64,000 nucleotides of DNA, from contig CM077645.1 in NCBI GenBank assembly GCA_039707465.1, positions 160,815,503 to 160,879,502 on the forward strand, read 5' to 3'. The translations under genes and the position numbers were made by a program. Shown here piece after piece: positions 46,501 to 58,385 of the stretch. The notes below the pieces were generated by a model, which worked only from the letters and a program-made list of their open reading frames with translations, had not been told where the DNA came from and ran no database searches. The DNA comes from Rhabdophis nuchalis (taxonomy: Eukaryota; Chordata; Lepidosauria; Squamata; Natricidae). Positions within the stretch are counted from its first letter, which is position 1. Each line of letters opens with the position of its first letter.

Positions 46501-48429
46501 CCTTTATTTTCCATTAGAAAACAGCCACTGTCCCCTATCTCTCATTATGGTGCAGACTACAAGACCTAACAACAAAAATCCATATTATTGATCTAACCAA
46601 GTCTCCACAATTATTCTTTAGAAGGAAACGCCGACGATAAATTACATCTGCACTGGCTTTTCATCTGCTGTTCGATATAAGTGATCTCTCAGGGCAGGCT
46701 GGAGACCTTAAATCGTCAACACCCTTGTCAAGGAAGCTAAGGAGGCCCAGGCTCCCTACAAACTGCCTTGAAAGAACTTTTAACCTGTAATTTCTAGCAA
46801 CAACTCATTTCATTTTCAGAAAATTGTAAAATCTTTTCAGGATTTTTTTTTTTTAATATAATGAAACACTGTTTCATCTTCTCACAATATGCCTCGAGAA
46901 TTTTGATTTTAAGATCATTTGTCTCGTATCTTACAGTTTCAACATGTTACTGCTGTAATCTCAGATGCTTTTCTGTGTTTTCCTTATCTCATTAGATTGC
47001 ATGTTACAGCACACTTATAATATTATCCTTAAAGAATTGTTTTTGTGGCTAATATTACTTTGGGTTAATATTAAAGACTTTTAAGATCTTCATTGGAATC
47101 TTTGTTTTGGTAAGTTTAACAAAGGTACAACGATTATATATTTTTCTGCTGTAGTAAACTGTGCATCTTTTGTTATATTAATCTGATTTTTATTAAGGCA
47201 TTAATTTAAACTTTAACCAAATTGCTTTAAAATGAATGCAGCCTCAGCATTCTTGGAAGTAGCTGGTATCAAATAATGAATAATATTTCAGTTGCAGCTG
47301 GTTCATATAGAAAGATTTAGCTCATTTTCCTTACTGCAATCTGTCCTTCGTATATTTATTCATTTGTTTAAATATAACATATATCTCCGCTTACTCATTA
47401 CAGTAAAAGCCAATACACAATGAAAATTAACATGCAGGACAAGTAATCATTTCCCAGCAGCATTTGCTATTACTTAGTTCCAAAAGGTCCATCAGTTTAG
47501 GCAATATTTTCTCTTTTTAATTTGATACATATTTGTATCTAAGCTGGATTTCACTAATCAACAGCATACGTAACGATTGTGTAACTCAGCCTTTTGAACC
47601 AACTTAGTTGCATGATGAAATCATTGCATTTCCAGATGCAGGCACTTGTGCTTTTAAATGAAATAGATCTTATTCACAGCAGTTGTAATTATTCACAGCA
47701 GTTAACTGAAGATATGCATACATTCTAATAGTAGCATTATTGCATTAATATTAGCATTATAAAATATACCATAGGTAGCTTCTTCTCTTAACAAAATATC
47801 ATGAAAGCAAACCTATTTTATTTAAATATGATTTCAAGGCATGGGGCCTTGGATTAAAAAATAGGATTAGCGAATTAAAAAAAAATTCTAAACCTCTCAC
47901 TGACATGATATTCTTTAGAAGTGTTGAACTTTAGTCCCTAATTTTTCAGTCAGCAAGTAGTAGTAATTATGACCAAGAATACTATGAATTGTAGATCTGT
48001 ACAAGGTAAGTGTTTACATGACCAGCCATTTAAAAGGTACAGATATATCCTGGCGGAACCTAATATTTAGAACTTTATTTCTCTTCATACGTTCATTATT
48101 GGGGAATTGTAGAGATGTTACAGAGAAAAACCCCGATAGTGTATATTCAAGAGTAGCAACTGTGCCTTAATGCAGGGATCCCCAACCTTTGCAACTTTAA
48201 GTCTGAAGGACTTCAGCTCCCAGAATTCTCCAGCCAGCTTTGCTGACTGGAGAATTCTGGGAGCTGAAGTCCTTCAGACTTAAAGTTGCAAAGGTTGGAG
48301 ACCCCTGCCTTAATGGTTCCAGAGTAAAAGGCATATCTTGAACCCCAGCTTTCTTTTTACTTCCAATGCCAGCCATAGATAGTCTCTTCCCTGCCCATTT
48401 CAAGAGAGGGAAAAAAAGCATAAGCAAAC
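43092..48429 (-). other. ZNF407 intron of about 5.3 kb
   Basis: Between donor CAG|GTTTGC (48,429) and acceptor CAACAG (43,092). It holds a (TG)n/(TATG)n/(CA)n microsatellite at 43,528-43,612 and the palindromic hAT MITE at 48,173-48,307. I see no other gene; open frames such as 44,922-45,233 have no domain. Confidence 0.85.
48173..48307. mobile_element. Palindromic hAT MITE with 8-bp target duplication CCTTAATG
   Basis: Two arms of about 60 bp (AACCTTTGCAACTTTAAGTC... and its inverse) make almost the whole element a hairpin. Identical CCTTAATG lies on both sides (48,165-48,172; 48,308-48,315). It sits about 115 bp into the intron after the ZNF407 exon donor. Confidence 0.92.
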
Positions 48430-48596
48430 CTGTATGGGTCCGATAGTGATCTTTCATGGCTGATGCGGTGAGGAAGGAATAATGGCAAGTCGGCCATGTG
48501 CACTTATAGGGCTTCTCTCCTGTGTGAAGTTTCATATGATTGTTCATGGCCCACTTCTCTGTGAAACTGCGATTGCACAAGGGGCAGGTAAATTTC
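48430..48596 (-). CDS. ZNF407: ZNF407 C2H2 zinc-finger exon (first in window)
   Basis: A 167-bp exon with acceptor CTTGTACACAG at 48,597 and donor CAG|GTTTGC at 48,429. It enters in phase 2 (one base completes an Arg codon) and leaves in phase 1. It encodes two fingers: KFTCPLCNRSFTEKWAMNNH...KLH and YKCTWPTCHYSFLTASAMKD...HYRTH, joined by a TGEKPY linker. The second finger has the wider C-x4-C spacing (CTWPTC). Compared with the human protein as I recall it, differences are few and conservative (for example Pro for His after the first Cys, and Asn for Asp). ZNF407 acts in the nucleus; its individual finger targets are not established. The longer open frame is intron readthrough. The upstream exon was not found before the window end. 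Confidence 0.93.
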
Positions 48597-51078
48597 CTGT
48601 GTACAAGGAGAAAATCAAGAAGGGGGGAGGGGAAGGAAGAATTAACCACATGCATGCAACACCCTCAAACTGACATCCCCCCCCCCCCCAAAGAAGAAGC
48701 ATGTTTTAAACTCGAACTGTGCTAAATGCACAGACTTTCATGAAGAGAATTGCAGACCTGGTCTGTCATGTCTGTATAACCAGGCATTGATTTTTCTGTC
48801 GAGACTTGGCACTTCAGCCATTTATTCTCTGCTTTGCGGTTGGGCCCAACGGGTTTGAAAAATTCTGTTACAGTCCACTCACCCCTGAGGCAAATGTGAG
48901 AATAGATTTCACCTGTACAGGCCTACACCACTTATCCGAGCATGGGCTGTCAGAGCAAAGGCTAAATGAAAAGCTATCCATACTAAACTACTCAGACAAT
49001 CACACTGCTCCATGCCAGGCTGCTGTTACTGCAGTGGGGAGGTGAAATACTACTTGTAATAACCCTGTTACCATAGTAAACAGAAAAGCACTCCCCCCTG
49101 CTCTCCCCCTTCTCCCAGTAAGTCTTAAAGGGGATTGCAAAAGGTCTGCCGGCATTTCTTGAAAGGTTCAGGCCCTTCTTGGAAACAACCTCGAAAGGCT
49201 GAATTGGAAGTGGTTTACTGTTTAAAACATGTCCGCAATTAAGGAATAAAACCGTACCAAAAGTAGTCCTGCTCACAGTTACAAGGTGCAAGAGGTTTAA
49301 CGATCAAAGTTCAATCAAGCAAAGGGAAGGAGGAAGGAAGTTATTTGGAGGAGGGGGAGATTCAGTATATTTGTTCCAATGCTCAAGTCCAGTTGAGTGT
49401 TCTTGTAAATGGGGTGTACTTCTACCACGAAGCTTTAATAGAAAAAGCTACATTCCTAGAGGACATTGGCATCACTTCATAATGGTAAGATTATCTAGTT
49501 TATCTGAAAGGGTTTTGAGGCATTGGTAGGGTGTGAACTACTCTTTAATGTAAACAAAGTCTAAGATACTTCCTTTAAGAGTTTTTTTTTTAAAGCAAGC
49601 AAGCAAACAATTTTTTTAAAAAAAAACAGCATATTAAACTGAACCTGAGGTTATGTTAGTGGCCAGTGCAGCCCACAAAAAACTAGCATTGGTATTTTTT
49701 CCTGCTTTTTTGGATCAGTTGAACCTCCAATACAAATACTTTTCCAGGGCAATCCCACAGATATCTCAGTAGTGAAAAAATCATGTCTAGGAATGGTCTT
49801 GACTTTTCGGACAGAAGAACCACTATGAGAGGTTTACACATACCGTCAGGTTGTTAATTGTTCGGGAACAGAGAAGTATTCAAGATAATGTTTGGGAATA
49901 TAAGCTAGTTGTTATCAAAGCCTTAAATCAAGCTGATGATCTGTTCACAGAAAAAAGTGCTGTGCAAAGATTGGCTTTTTTTACAAATGGAAATATTGAT
50001 CTTGACTATCCATGAGGGTAATAATCTCCTGACCAAACCTCACAAACAAAAGAAAGGAAACAAAAGAGGTTTGTGGGACTTTGGCAGTCCCAGAACAGAT
50101 GACTCTGGAGGTATAAATTAGTGGCCAGATAGGAAAAGATAGTCCTACAGCAGGCATTTTGCCAATCTCCTTCATTCACCGACAATTGTCTGGTGTCAAG
50201 ATAAGATAGAAAACACTGTTTTCATGGTGGAATCCCACAGTCTAACTTCAGACTGCTATAGTAGGCTGGACACAAAATGGAAACTTCATTACAAAGACTT
50301 TTCTTCAGCAAAGAGTTATTGGAGCAACACTGCACCATGGGAAGCAAACTGTGGGGAAAAGTTCTCTACTGACTAAAGCCCTGATAGTCAAAATCTACTG
50401 CCCCATTAGGTGATGATCAATCCATATGTGAGACTGTGATTTGGGGTGTAAGAATGAATGATAAAGAATAAGGGTTAATGAATGAAATACTAGGAAAGAA
50501 ATTGTGATTTTTGATGGAAATAAAAAGTTGTTTGATAGCTGGGTGAAGAATAAATGAAGAGTTCCCAATAGAGGAAAAAGAATTTAAGATAATGCTGATA
50601 TTATTTTGAATGAAACTGAAGGGAGGGGTTACTAGAAGGAATGCTGAAGAGCTCTTTTTGGAATGGCAGTGATATGCCAACAAGTGGAAGTAAAAAACAA
50701 ATGCTATAAATGTTAGTGTCCAAGACAAAGCTGAAGAAACAGAAATTTAGAAAAGCAGTGTAATAACAAATGGTAACGCTATTAGTAATCAACTGGAGAA
50801 ATACTAAGAGATGCTAAGAGATGGATAGTAAGAGATGGATGCAGTATACAGTAGTATGATTGTGACAAATCATATGATCAAGTGAATTGGTTTGAATTAT
50901 TTTCTACAAGTATAGAGTTGAAGGTAAGTTGTTGGATATGGCAACATATTATGAAATATGCATGAAATATGAAAAGTATGTGTACATGTGTGAATACACA
51001 ATGCCATGCTTTGGCTAAAACCTGAGTGATTTGCAGCCAAACCTTGACTGATGTCATGATAAAATTAAGAGCACAGAT
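48597..51078. other. Probable ZNF407 intron, no recognised feature
   Basis: Searched on the minus strand for the preceding finger (expected to resemble EYKCHVCGVAF) without success. A C-homopolymer lies at 48,678-48,690. Confidence 0.5.
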
Positions 51079-51310
51079 CTTTTTTTTTTTTTTAATCTTT
51101 GATTTGTATACCACCCTTTTCCCTTTCGGGACTCAGGGCGGTGAACAGGCATCAATAAAATCGATAATAAAAGCATCAAAATAAATTAAAATACACTAAA
51201 AATGATATTAAATGGATGGCCTGTTCTAAAATCCAGATAAAAACCCCTGGTAAAAACGATTAAAAACTACGCCAGGCCGGCCACACGGAATAAGATCTGC
51301 AATGAAATGT
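51079..51310 (-). mobile_element. L2-type LINE 3' end, minus orientation
   Basis: On the minus strand CACCGCCCTGAGTCCCGAA then GGGTGGTATACAAATCAAAG, leading into an A-rich tail, is the typical end of an L2-type 3' UTR. No coding sequence. Confidence 0.7.
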
Positions 51311-51344
51311 AATAAAAGCCCAAGTAGTATGCTCATGGTTTCTG

Positions 51345-52057
51345 TGTGGCTGTGGTTTCCGGCCGCCCGATTCAACCAGTTGACTCCATCACTGGCCATA
51401 GGGGGCGAACATCTTACCCCTGTGGATGGGGCGCGCAACTTGGGTGTCCTCCTGGATACCCGGCTGTCCATGGAAGATCAAGTGACAGCCGTGGCCAGGA
51501 GGGCGTTTTACCAGGTTCGCCTGGTACGCCAGTTGCGCCCCCTATTGGATCGGGATGCCCTTTGCACAGTCACTCATGCCCTCGTGACATCCCGACTGGA
51601 CTATTGTAACTCTCTCTACATGGGGCTCCCCCTGAGGTGCACCCGAAGACTTCAGCTGGTCCAGAATGCAGCCGTGCGAGCAATAATGGGAACCTCTAGG
51701 TTCACCCATATAACACCTCTCTTGCGCGAGCTGCACTGGCTGCCTGTCGTCTTTTGGGTGCACTTCAAGGTGCTAGTTGTCATCTTTAAAGTGCTCCATG
51801 GCACGGGACCTAGCTATCTGCAGGATCGGATCCTGCCCCACACATCCTCCTGGCCGATTCGCTCCCACAGAGAGGGACTTCTCCGGGTGCCGTCCACTAG
51901 ACTTTGTCAGCGGGCGACGCCCAGGGGAAGGGCCTTCTCTGTGGCGGGCCCTACCCTCTGGAACGACCTTCCCCCCGACATTAGAACAACCACGGACCTC
52001 CGCTCCTTCCGTCAAAAATTAAAAACATACTTTTTCTGCTTGGCCGGCCTAGGTTAG
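51345..52057 (+). pseudogene. L2 reverse transcriptase C-terminal fragment
   Basis: Open to its natural stop at 52,055-52,057, beginning at [20 protein letters not shown], which corresponds to the region after the catalytic YADD motif. It includes [19 protein letters not shown] and ends with LRSFRQKLKTYFFCLAGLG. Catalytic motifs are not included because of 5' truncation, so it is non-functional. An apparent ATG at 51,302 belongs to flanking DNA. Confidence 0.88.
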
Positions 52058-52243
52058 TCTCTACCTTTAGGGCGTTAGGGAATGCTAGTTTTAATATGGG
52101 GATTTTAGTGCAGGGACAATTAAATTTAATTCGTTTTTATTCTACTGTATTTATTCTTGTATGTATGTTTTATAATGTTTTAATTTTTTCCCTGTGCACC
52201 GCTCCGAGTCCCCCTGGGGAGAGGACGCGGTATATAAAATAAA

Positions 52244-52300
<57 letters not shown>

Positions 52301-52310
52301 CATCATCATG
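51345..52310 (+). mobile_element. L2-clade LINE, 3' end (copy 3)
   Basis: A strongly 5'-truncated copy related to copy 1 (12,718 onwards), carrying the last part of the ORF, the 3' UTR with CTCCGAGTCC and GGTATATAAAATAAAT, and an (ATT)n tail at 52,243-52,300. It abuts the inverted L2 end at 51,079-51,310. Confidence 0.9.
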
Positions 52311-54714
52311 AGGAAAAAATGGAGTGAACAATTGATTGTTATAGATGAGTGGCAAAAAATAGAGCAACTACATATATATACGTATGTACGTATCTACCTC
52401 GGAAGAGTGTTAACTGAAAATGGGAAAATAAATGGAGAAATTTTAAGATTAATTAATTTTAATTATTTAATTTCTTGACCGCTCCTTTCCCCACGGGATG
52501 TGATACAGTTGATAGAATGCAGTTGATAGAATACAATAGATTCCTTCTATTGTAAGGAACTAATGTTTATTGGAAAAATGAGAAAAGTGAGCGAATAAGA
52601 ATATGGTTCTGCTTACCTCTTTACTGTATACGAGAGTGATAGATATGTTAGAGGAAATATAAAAAAAGGTCAAGAACAGAGTACTTAAGAAGTATATATA
52701 ATAAAACAAGAGCAGATTAAGATTGAATGAATATCTGATTTCCATTAAACAGTTGCTTAATTTTGTAAGCTAATTTATGATTGAAACCTCTGTTGTCAAA
52801 TGTGTTTGCAATATATAAGAGGCATGGAGGAAATATTACATCATAATGTTCCTGGATGATTTTCCAGAAACAATATGCATCCAAAAGTGAATAAAAGCTT
52901 AAATCAAGGCCCTAATTGCTCAGTCTAGATCACCACACAAATTACTATGATTCTGGTGGTCACCTGCCTTTGAAGATGATAATTCAGGCTTTGCGGGCTT
53001 GAAAAAAAATGTCAATTTTAGGGTTTTGTCATATTATTGCATTTTCTTCATAAAGTCAAAAAACTAATCGATTTTTAATGTGTTGCTTAAAACAATCAGT
53101 TTGATACTACTCTCCAGATAAACATTAACATTACTTGTTTAAAACATTAACAAGTATTTCACATAAAGTGCACAATGCAGTCTAAATAAAGATTTCTTCT
53201 GTATAAGTTTGCAGTTATGGCTACGTTAAGCAATTACTAAATTTACCACTAAAAGTATTTACAGGCACATATAAGATAAAAATAAAAATGATATACGCAT
53301 GTGGGTGTGTATGTATGTCTGTAAGCATACATACCGCTTCAAAATTTCAAATTACTTTATCAGTTGATCGTTGATAGTTGGCACTAGCAAATGATATATA
53401 CAGCTAAATACTTCCAAATGCACCATAAAAATCACATCTGTCAAGTCTTCATGTATTTCACATTTCAAAAGCGTGACAGGGATCTTATTTCTAAGCTGCA
53501 TTTCCTATCTACTTATTTCCTTATATATTTATTATCATTCTAACCTTCAACTACAAGAAATAAATAAGCAGGTTAAACAGATGCTATCTTTTAACAAACA
53601 GTTTTTCTTGACTGTCATACAACTTTATGAAGGGTAATATAAATCCTTCATTTTTTTTAGATCTTCCAAGATGCACATTTAACTGTATTACACCTCCTGA
53701 ACCCCAAAGCGTGCTCGATTATTCACATATAATAAAAATGTTCAAGTAAGGTTGAAAGACTCTCTTTAAAATGACAAAACAGCAAAGTCAGAGTAAATAC
53801 TGACAGTGACTCTGTAATTCACCACATGATAGTGAGATATGGAAGCAAATTAGACTAACTTCTTAGTGTATAAACAAAATGAAACTGCAGGATTTGAGAA
53901 TGACTTTTAAAATGCTCAGTAATGATGTGAGATAGTTTAAGCCAAAAATAATGATTTGTCAAGGACCCCCAATTGTCCTGCAACAGATCAGTGCTATAAA
54001 TGAATATGTTCTCCATGTCCATCTAACCCAACACTGTCACTGCTAGATTCTTCCTCAAATATTCTAAGTCTAATATAGGAGAATAAAGGATTATTGTATT
54101 GCAGATAAAACTATCCACCACAATGCAGTAACACGTTTTATCAATTAGTAAAACATTGAGTTGTTAGCCCTCCTGTGTAAACCAGACAACACAATTTATG
54201 AGTTAATTCTATTTTATTGTAAGGCTAGATGTACAGACACTTTCAAGTCTTGAATGTACAAGCTTCCCATTGTTACTTTTAACAGCTTGATCAACTATGA
54301 CAGGTCCTTCCTAAGTTTCTTTCTCTGAGAGTTAAGTCACTTGAGGCTCCCTCCTCCTGTTGACTTGTTTCTATGTAGTATCTCTCCCCATTATCCTCCC
54401 AAGGTCATCCACATATTTAATTATGAGAATAGACTGGTTCCTTGGAATCAATCTGGAAAAGGAGAATGGGAGATTGCCCACATGTACTCTAGAAGACTGA
54501 TCTCCGCAGTCTTCCATAGATTTTGAGTGCAAGGAGATGATGGGATCAGCCATGTTGTTTGCACCAGAGACATTTAAAGGACAACTTTCTAATCTTTTTG
54601 GAAATTACCTATTAATCAAAATTTTAAAAAAATGAAAAAATCACAATTGACTTATGAATCTGATCTATCAGTGTAATTGCAATTAAAAGTCTGCCAAGTA
54701 TGTTTTTGACTCAA
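52311..54714. other. No recognised feature
   Basis: AT-rich, with no exon-like or transposon end I can name. Confidence 0.55.
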
Positions 54715-55035
54715 AATACTAGAATAACAAAGTTGGAAGGGATCTTGGAGCTCTTCTAGTCCAACCTCCTGCTCAGACTTTATATCACTTCAGACAAATG
54801 GCTGTCCAATCTCTTTCTCTAAAAACCTCCAGTGTTGGAGCAACCACAACTACTGGAGGCAAGTTGTTCCATTGATTAATTATTCCACTGTTAGAAAATT
54901 CCTCTTTAGTTCTAGGTTGGTTCTCGCCTTGATTAGTTTTCATCCATTGCTTCTTGTCCTAATTTCGGGTGCTTTGGAGAATAGATTGACCCTCCCTTTT
55001 TAATGGCAGTCCCTTAGATATTGGAACAACTGCTA
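54715..55035 (-). mobile_element. CR1 LINE 3' region
   Basis: AACAAAGTTGGAAGGGATCT, GTCCAACCTCCTGCTCAGAC, ACAAATGGCTGTCCAATCTC and CAAGTTGTTCCATTGATTA are the reverse complement of the classical reptile/bird CR1 3' part, so the element is in minus orientation. 5' truncated and diverged. Confidence 0.88.
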
Positions 55036-56899
55036 ACATTTATTTAGTTATTTAATTCAGTTATTTAATAATTCATTTGTTTAATCAGGTTCATTTATTT
55101 AGATTCTCCTTATTTAGTTTTAGGAGTTTTAGTAAAGAACAGATCACATTTTAGGTCTTATTTACCCAGAAATATTGAACATTCAAAAGAGTTCACAAAC
55201 CTTTAAACACACTATGCACGGGGATATTCAATTAATTTCAGCAGTAGCAACCCTGAGAGTTAAGACAGACTGAGAGATAATAATTAACTCAAAGATACCA
55301 AGCATGTTTCCAACACTACAGATTTGAATGTAGTTCAACATCTTAAGCATCTCTACATTGGCATCACTTTAAATAAAATGATTTAAGACTCACTAAATTT
55401 AAATTTAATATGTTCATAATATGTAACGTTTCCCAAAAATTTAATTTATACAAAGGTTTTCATAATATCTTAGAGGATAATCCTGACTTCACTTTCTTCT
55501 TTTAAAAAGAAAAATTTAGATTGTGTTATTCACTTTTCTAGAATTGTAGGTAATTAGTAAATTAGACAAATGAAATAGCTTGGGGGTATGGTTATCCTAA
55601 TACTACAGACTTCTTACAGAGAATCAAGCTCTCTCCAAGTTCCCAGTTTTTACTTGATCTTTCTATTTATTCAACAATTCAATGGTCCAGTAGCTTTATT
55701 ATCTTGGTCTAAAATATGAGTGAAACTTCAAAGATGTGACCACTCATCTATCTCACATTAGAAACAAACTTCTTTGACGTGACAATAGTCAATTATCATT
55801 CCCTCACAAGCAATCTAAAATTTACAAAGCAAATGGAGTTTATCTCTCTTCAAAATCCAACCTTAGTCTTCCAAATTCTATTTCAGCTCAAATACAGTCA
55901 TCTATTTACATGTGGATAATCTAATAAAAAGCTACAATATAAAATATGAAGACTTGAACTATAAACCAATCCTCAGTTTGATTTTAATCCTTTATTACAA
56001 GGCACTTTACTCTAAAAAACATTCTAAATTTTCCTCGGTTCTTATCTGAGTATCTTCAACAACAGAAAGTGACACTGTGACATTTCCACTATGTTATAGA
56101 TGTGTTGTTTCAGACTATTAGGCTAAGGTAAATTGACATTTGTACATGCACCTGGTTCTTCCTCATCCCATGTTCACTGGTTGAAAACAGCAGGCTAATG
56201 TAATCAACTACCCACTCTTTCATAGTTGATTGATTTGCTCTTCTGGCAATTTATCTACCAATTAAATCCATTCATTCACACATACATATACAACTTCACA
56301 TCCACCTACGGGCATTCATCATATCCAAGCAATTGTGTTAATTATACCTGGATTTTTTTTTAAAAAAAAACCAATACTGTCTAAGCATTCCTCTAGTTTG
56401 CATTTAACTAAAACATGCTTCTATATGACAAACAGCTCACCTTGTCCCTGATTCCACCTATTTTAAATCAGAAATGTGATATTCATTACAGCCACATATT
56501 ACAGCCTTTTCAGACCCAAGACAGTGGCAGATGTATTTCATCGGTTGAATACAACTGCAAGTATTGAACTCACACATTTGCTAGTAAGAAAATGTAGTCA
56601 GGAGTTGTCACCTTAAGCATCTCAGGAAGCAAACCTGGCAGATGATAACTGAATTGGGAAGGGAAAAGCAAACACTGAGATTGATTCCTGGTGATTTCAT
56701 TGACATGTCCATGTAGTTTTCTTGGCAACAGCGCAGAAGTAGTTTTCTGCCATCCTTTGGGATGTATTTTCAACTTCATATGTATTTAGTATTTCTACGC
56801 TTTCCTGGTGATCTTCCATTCTAAATAGTAGCTACAAATCTGCTTAGGTTATTTTTGGTCAGTAGTATTGGCTGGCAAAGTTCTTTCACAATTGATAGC
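55036..56899. other. No recognised feature
   Basis: No gene or repeat I can name. Confidence 0.55.
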
Positions 56900-56907
56900 C
56901 TATGGCT

Positions 56908-57175
56908 CAGGGATGGGTTCCAGCAGTCGCTACTGCCGGTTTGCTCATGCCCGCACCATGCATGTACATGCACGCTTGATGCATGCTGTGCACGCATGTG
57001 CAGTGCAATAAAAATTGTGCTGCGCATGCGCAGAAGCAAAAAACAAGATGGCGCTGCCAGGAGAACCAGTTCAGGGGAATGAGAGGCCTGGGTCACTGCC
57101 AGATCCACTGACCCAGGCTGCCAAACCACTACCGGTTTTGCTGAACTGGTCCAAACTGGTAGGAACCCACCACTG
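56908..57175. mobile_element. hAT-type MITE with 8-bp target duplication CTATGGCT
   Basis: CAGGGATGGGTTCCAGCAG to GGAACCCACCACTG, flanked by CTATGGCT at 56,900-56,907 and 57,176-57,183. The interior is rich in GCATGC-like words. Confidence 0.9.
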
Positions 57176-57279
57176 CTATGGCTTATGAAAATGTAATTTA
57201 TGAAAATGTAATACTCGAATATAATTCCTTAGTGCAGCTGATGCTCCATTATAATTGTAATGGTGCCTACCTATTATGG

Positions 57280-57950
57280 TCATATATTGTGAGGGTTGTA
57301 AAGTAGGTCACCCACATGACCAACATGATTTTTTGACCTGTCAAGGCCCTGTCAGAACCTGATTTGCACAAAGAAGGAGAGTCGGAACCAGGGTCATCTA
57401 ATGGGGATGACACATCTCCCCTGGAACTCTGGAGAGTCCAGGAGCTGAGGATGATACTGATCCAGGCCCCTATAACATTGGGGGAAGTGGTCAACTGGAC
57501 AGGGAGCTACCTGCTTTCATGAATGCAGGAAAGGATCAGCCGCAGATGGGCAGCAGTGATGAGAGACAACAAATCCCCTCTCACAAGGAACAGCTGTCTC
57601 CTCTCCCCAATCCGAGGGCACAGAGTGGAGCAGAGGGAAGCTCAGAGGAGGTCTGTGAGGGTGCTCACAAGGAGGCGGCCCTGCTCTTCCTCACAAGGAA
57701 CACCTGGCTCTGGATGATTTAACCAAAGGCTGGGGGGAGGTAACTTCATCGTTTTTGGAAACCTGACTTTTGGAAACTTTGACTTCTGGACTTTGACTAG
57801 TGTTTCAGCCTCTAGATTTCCATAGCTTTATTTTGTGGACTCTGACTCTGGACTTTGCAACCTCTGCACTGGGTTTGTCGACTTTGCCTTTCTTCCTGTT
57901 TGGGGACTTGATTCTGTTGACCATTGGACTAATAGTCCAATTGAACAGTA
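57280..57950. repeat. Unclassified moderately GC-rich block, possible retroelement remnant
   Basis: A block of higher GC content than its surroundings, containing repeated CTCACAAGGA words and a run of GACTTTGG/TGGACTTTG words near 57,760-57,870. It may be a degraded LTR or gag-like fragment, but I recognise no conserved motif. Open frames at 57,519-57,722 have no domain. Confidence 0.35.
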
Positions 57951-57953
57951 GTA

Positions 57954-57954
<1 letters not shown>

Positions 57955-57991
<37 letters not shown>

Positions 57992-57992
57992 C
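57955..57992. repeat. (GTCT)n microsatellite
   Basis: About nine GTCT units. Confidence 0.95.
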
Positions 57993-58289
57993 ACAGTGAG
58001 AGCTGAACAGCTTGCTTTATTTTTGAAATATGATTGACTAATTTACAACAAAGCTGGAAAGAAGCAGTGAGAGGAGTCATTCTTTATCAGTCAACCTGTC
58101 AGTCAATTATATTTCATTTCTAGGTTATGATTCTGCTATAGAAAAGTAGGAGACAGTTAGAACTTCTCCCTTGTTCTTGTCTCACTTTTGACCCTCTAGG
58201 ACAGCAATGGGTATGGTTTGGCCCCACAGCAACATATAGTCCACTTTTTTTTCTGGCACGTTATTTACATGTCACTATGTGATAGGTGA

Positions 58290-58298
58290 TAGATAGAG

Positions 58299-58384
<86 letters not shown>
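58290..58384. repeat. (GATA)n(GACA)n compound microsatellite
   Basis: About eleven GATA units followed directly by eleven GACA units. GATA/GACA arrays are the components of the snake Bkm satellite, but single loci are common across the genome. Confidence 0.95.

Positions 58385-58385
<1 letters not shown>

Noticed and set aside
48197..48655. Use of the whole 152-aa minus frame as one exon
   Set aside because: A good acceptor at 48,597 and donor at 48,429 bound the conserved part, and the rest runs into the hAT hairpin.
57519..57722. Small ORFs in the unclassified block
   Set aside because: Two overlapping frames are open by chance in GC-richer sequence; neither has a known motif.
58290..58384. 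Claim that GATA/GACA shows the window is sex-linked
   Set aside because: Short arrays of this kind occur throughout vertebrate genomes; one locus gives no chromosome assignment.
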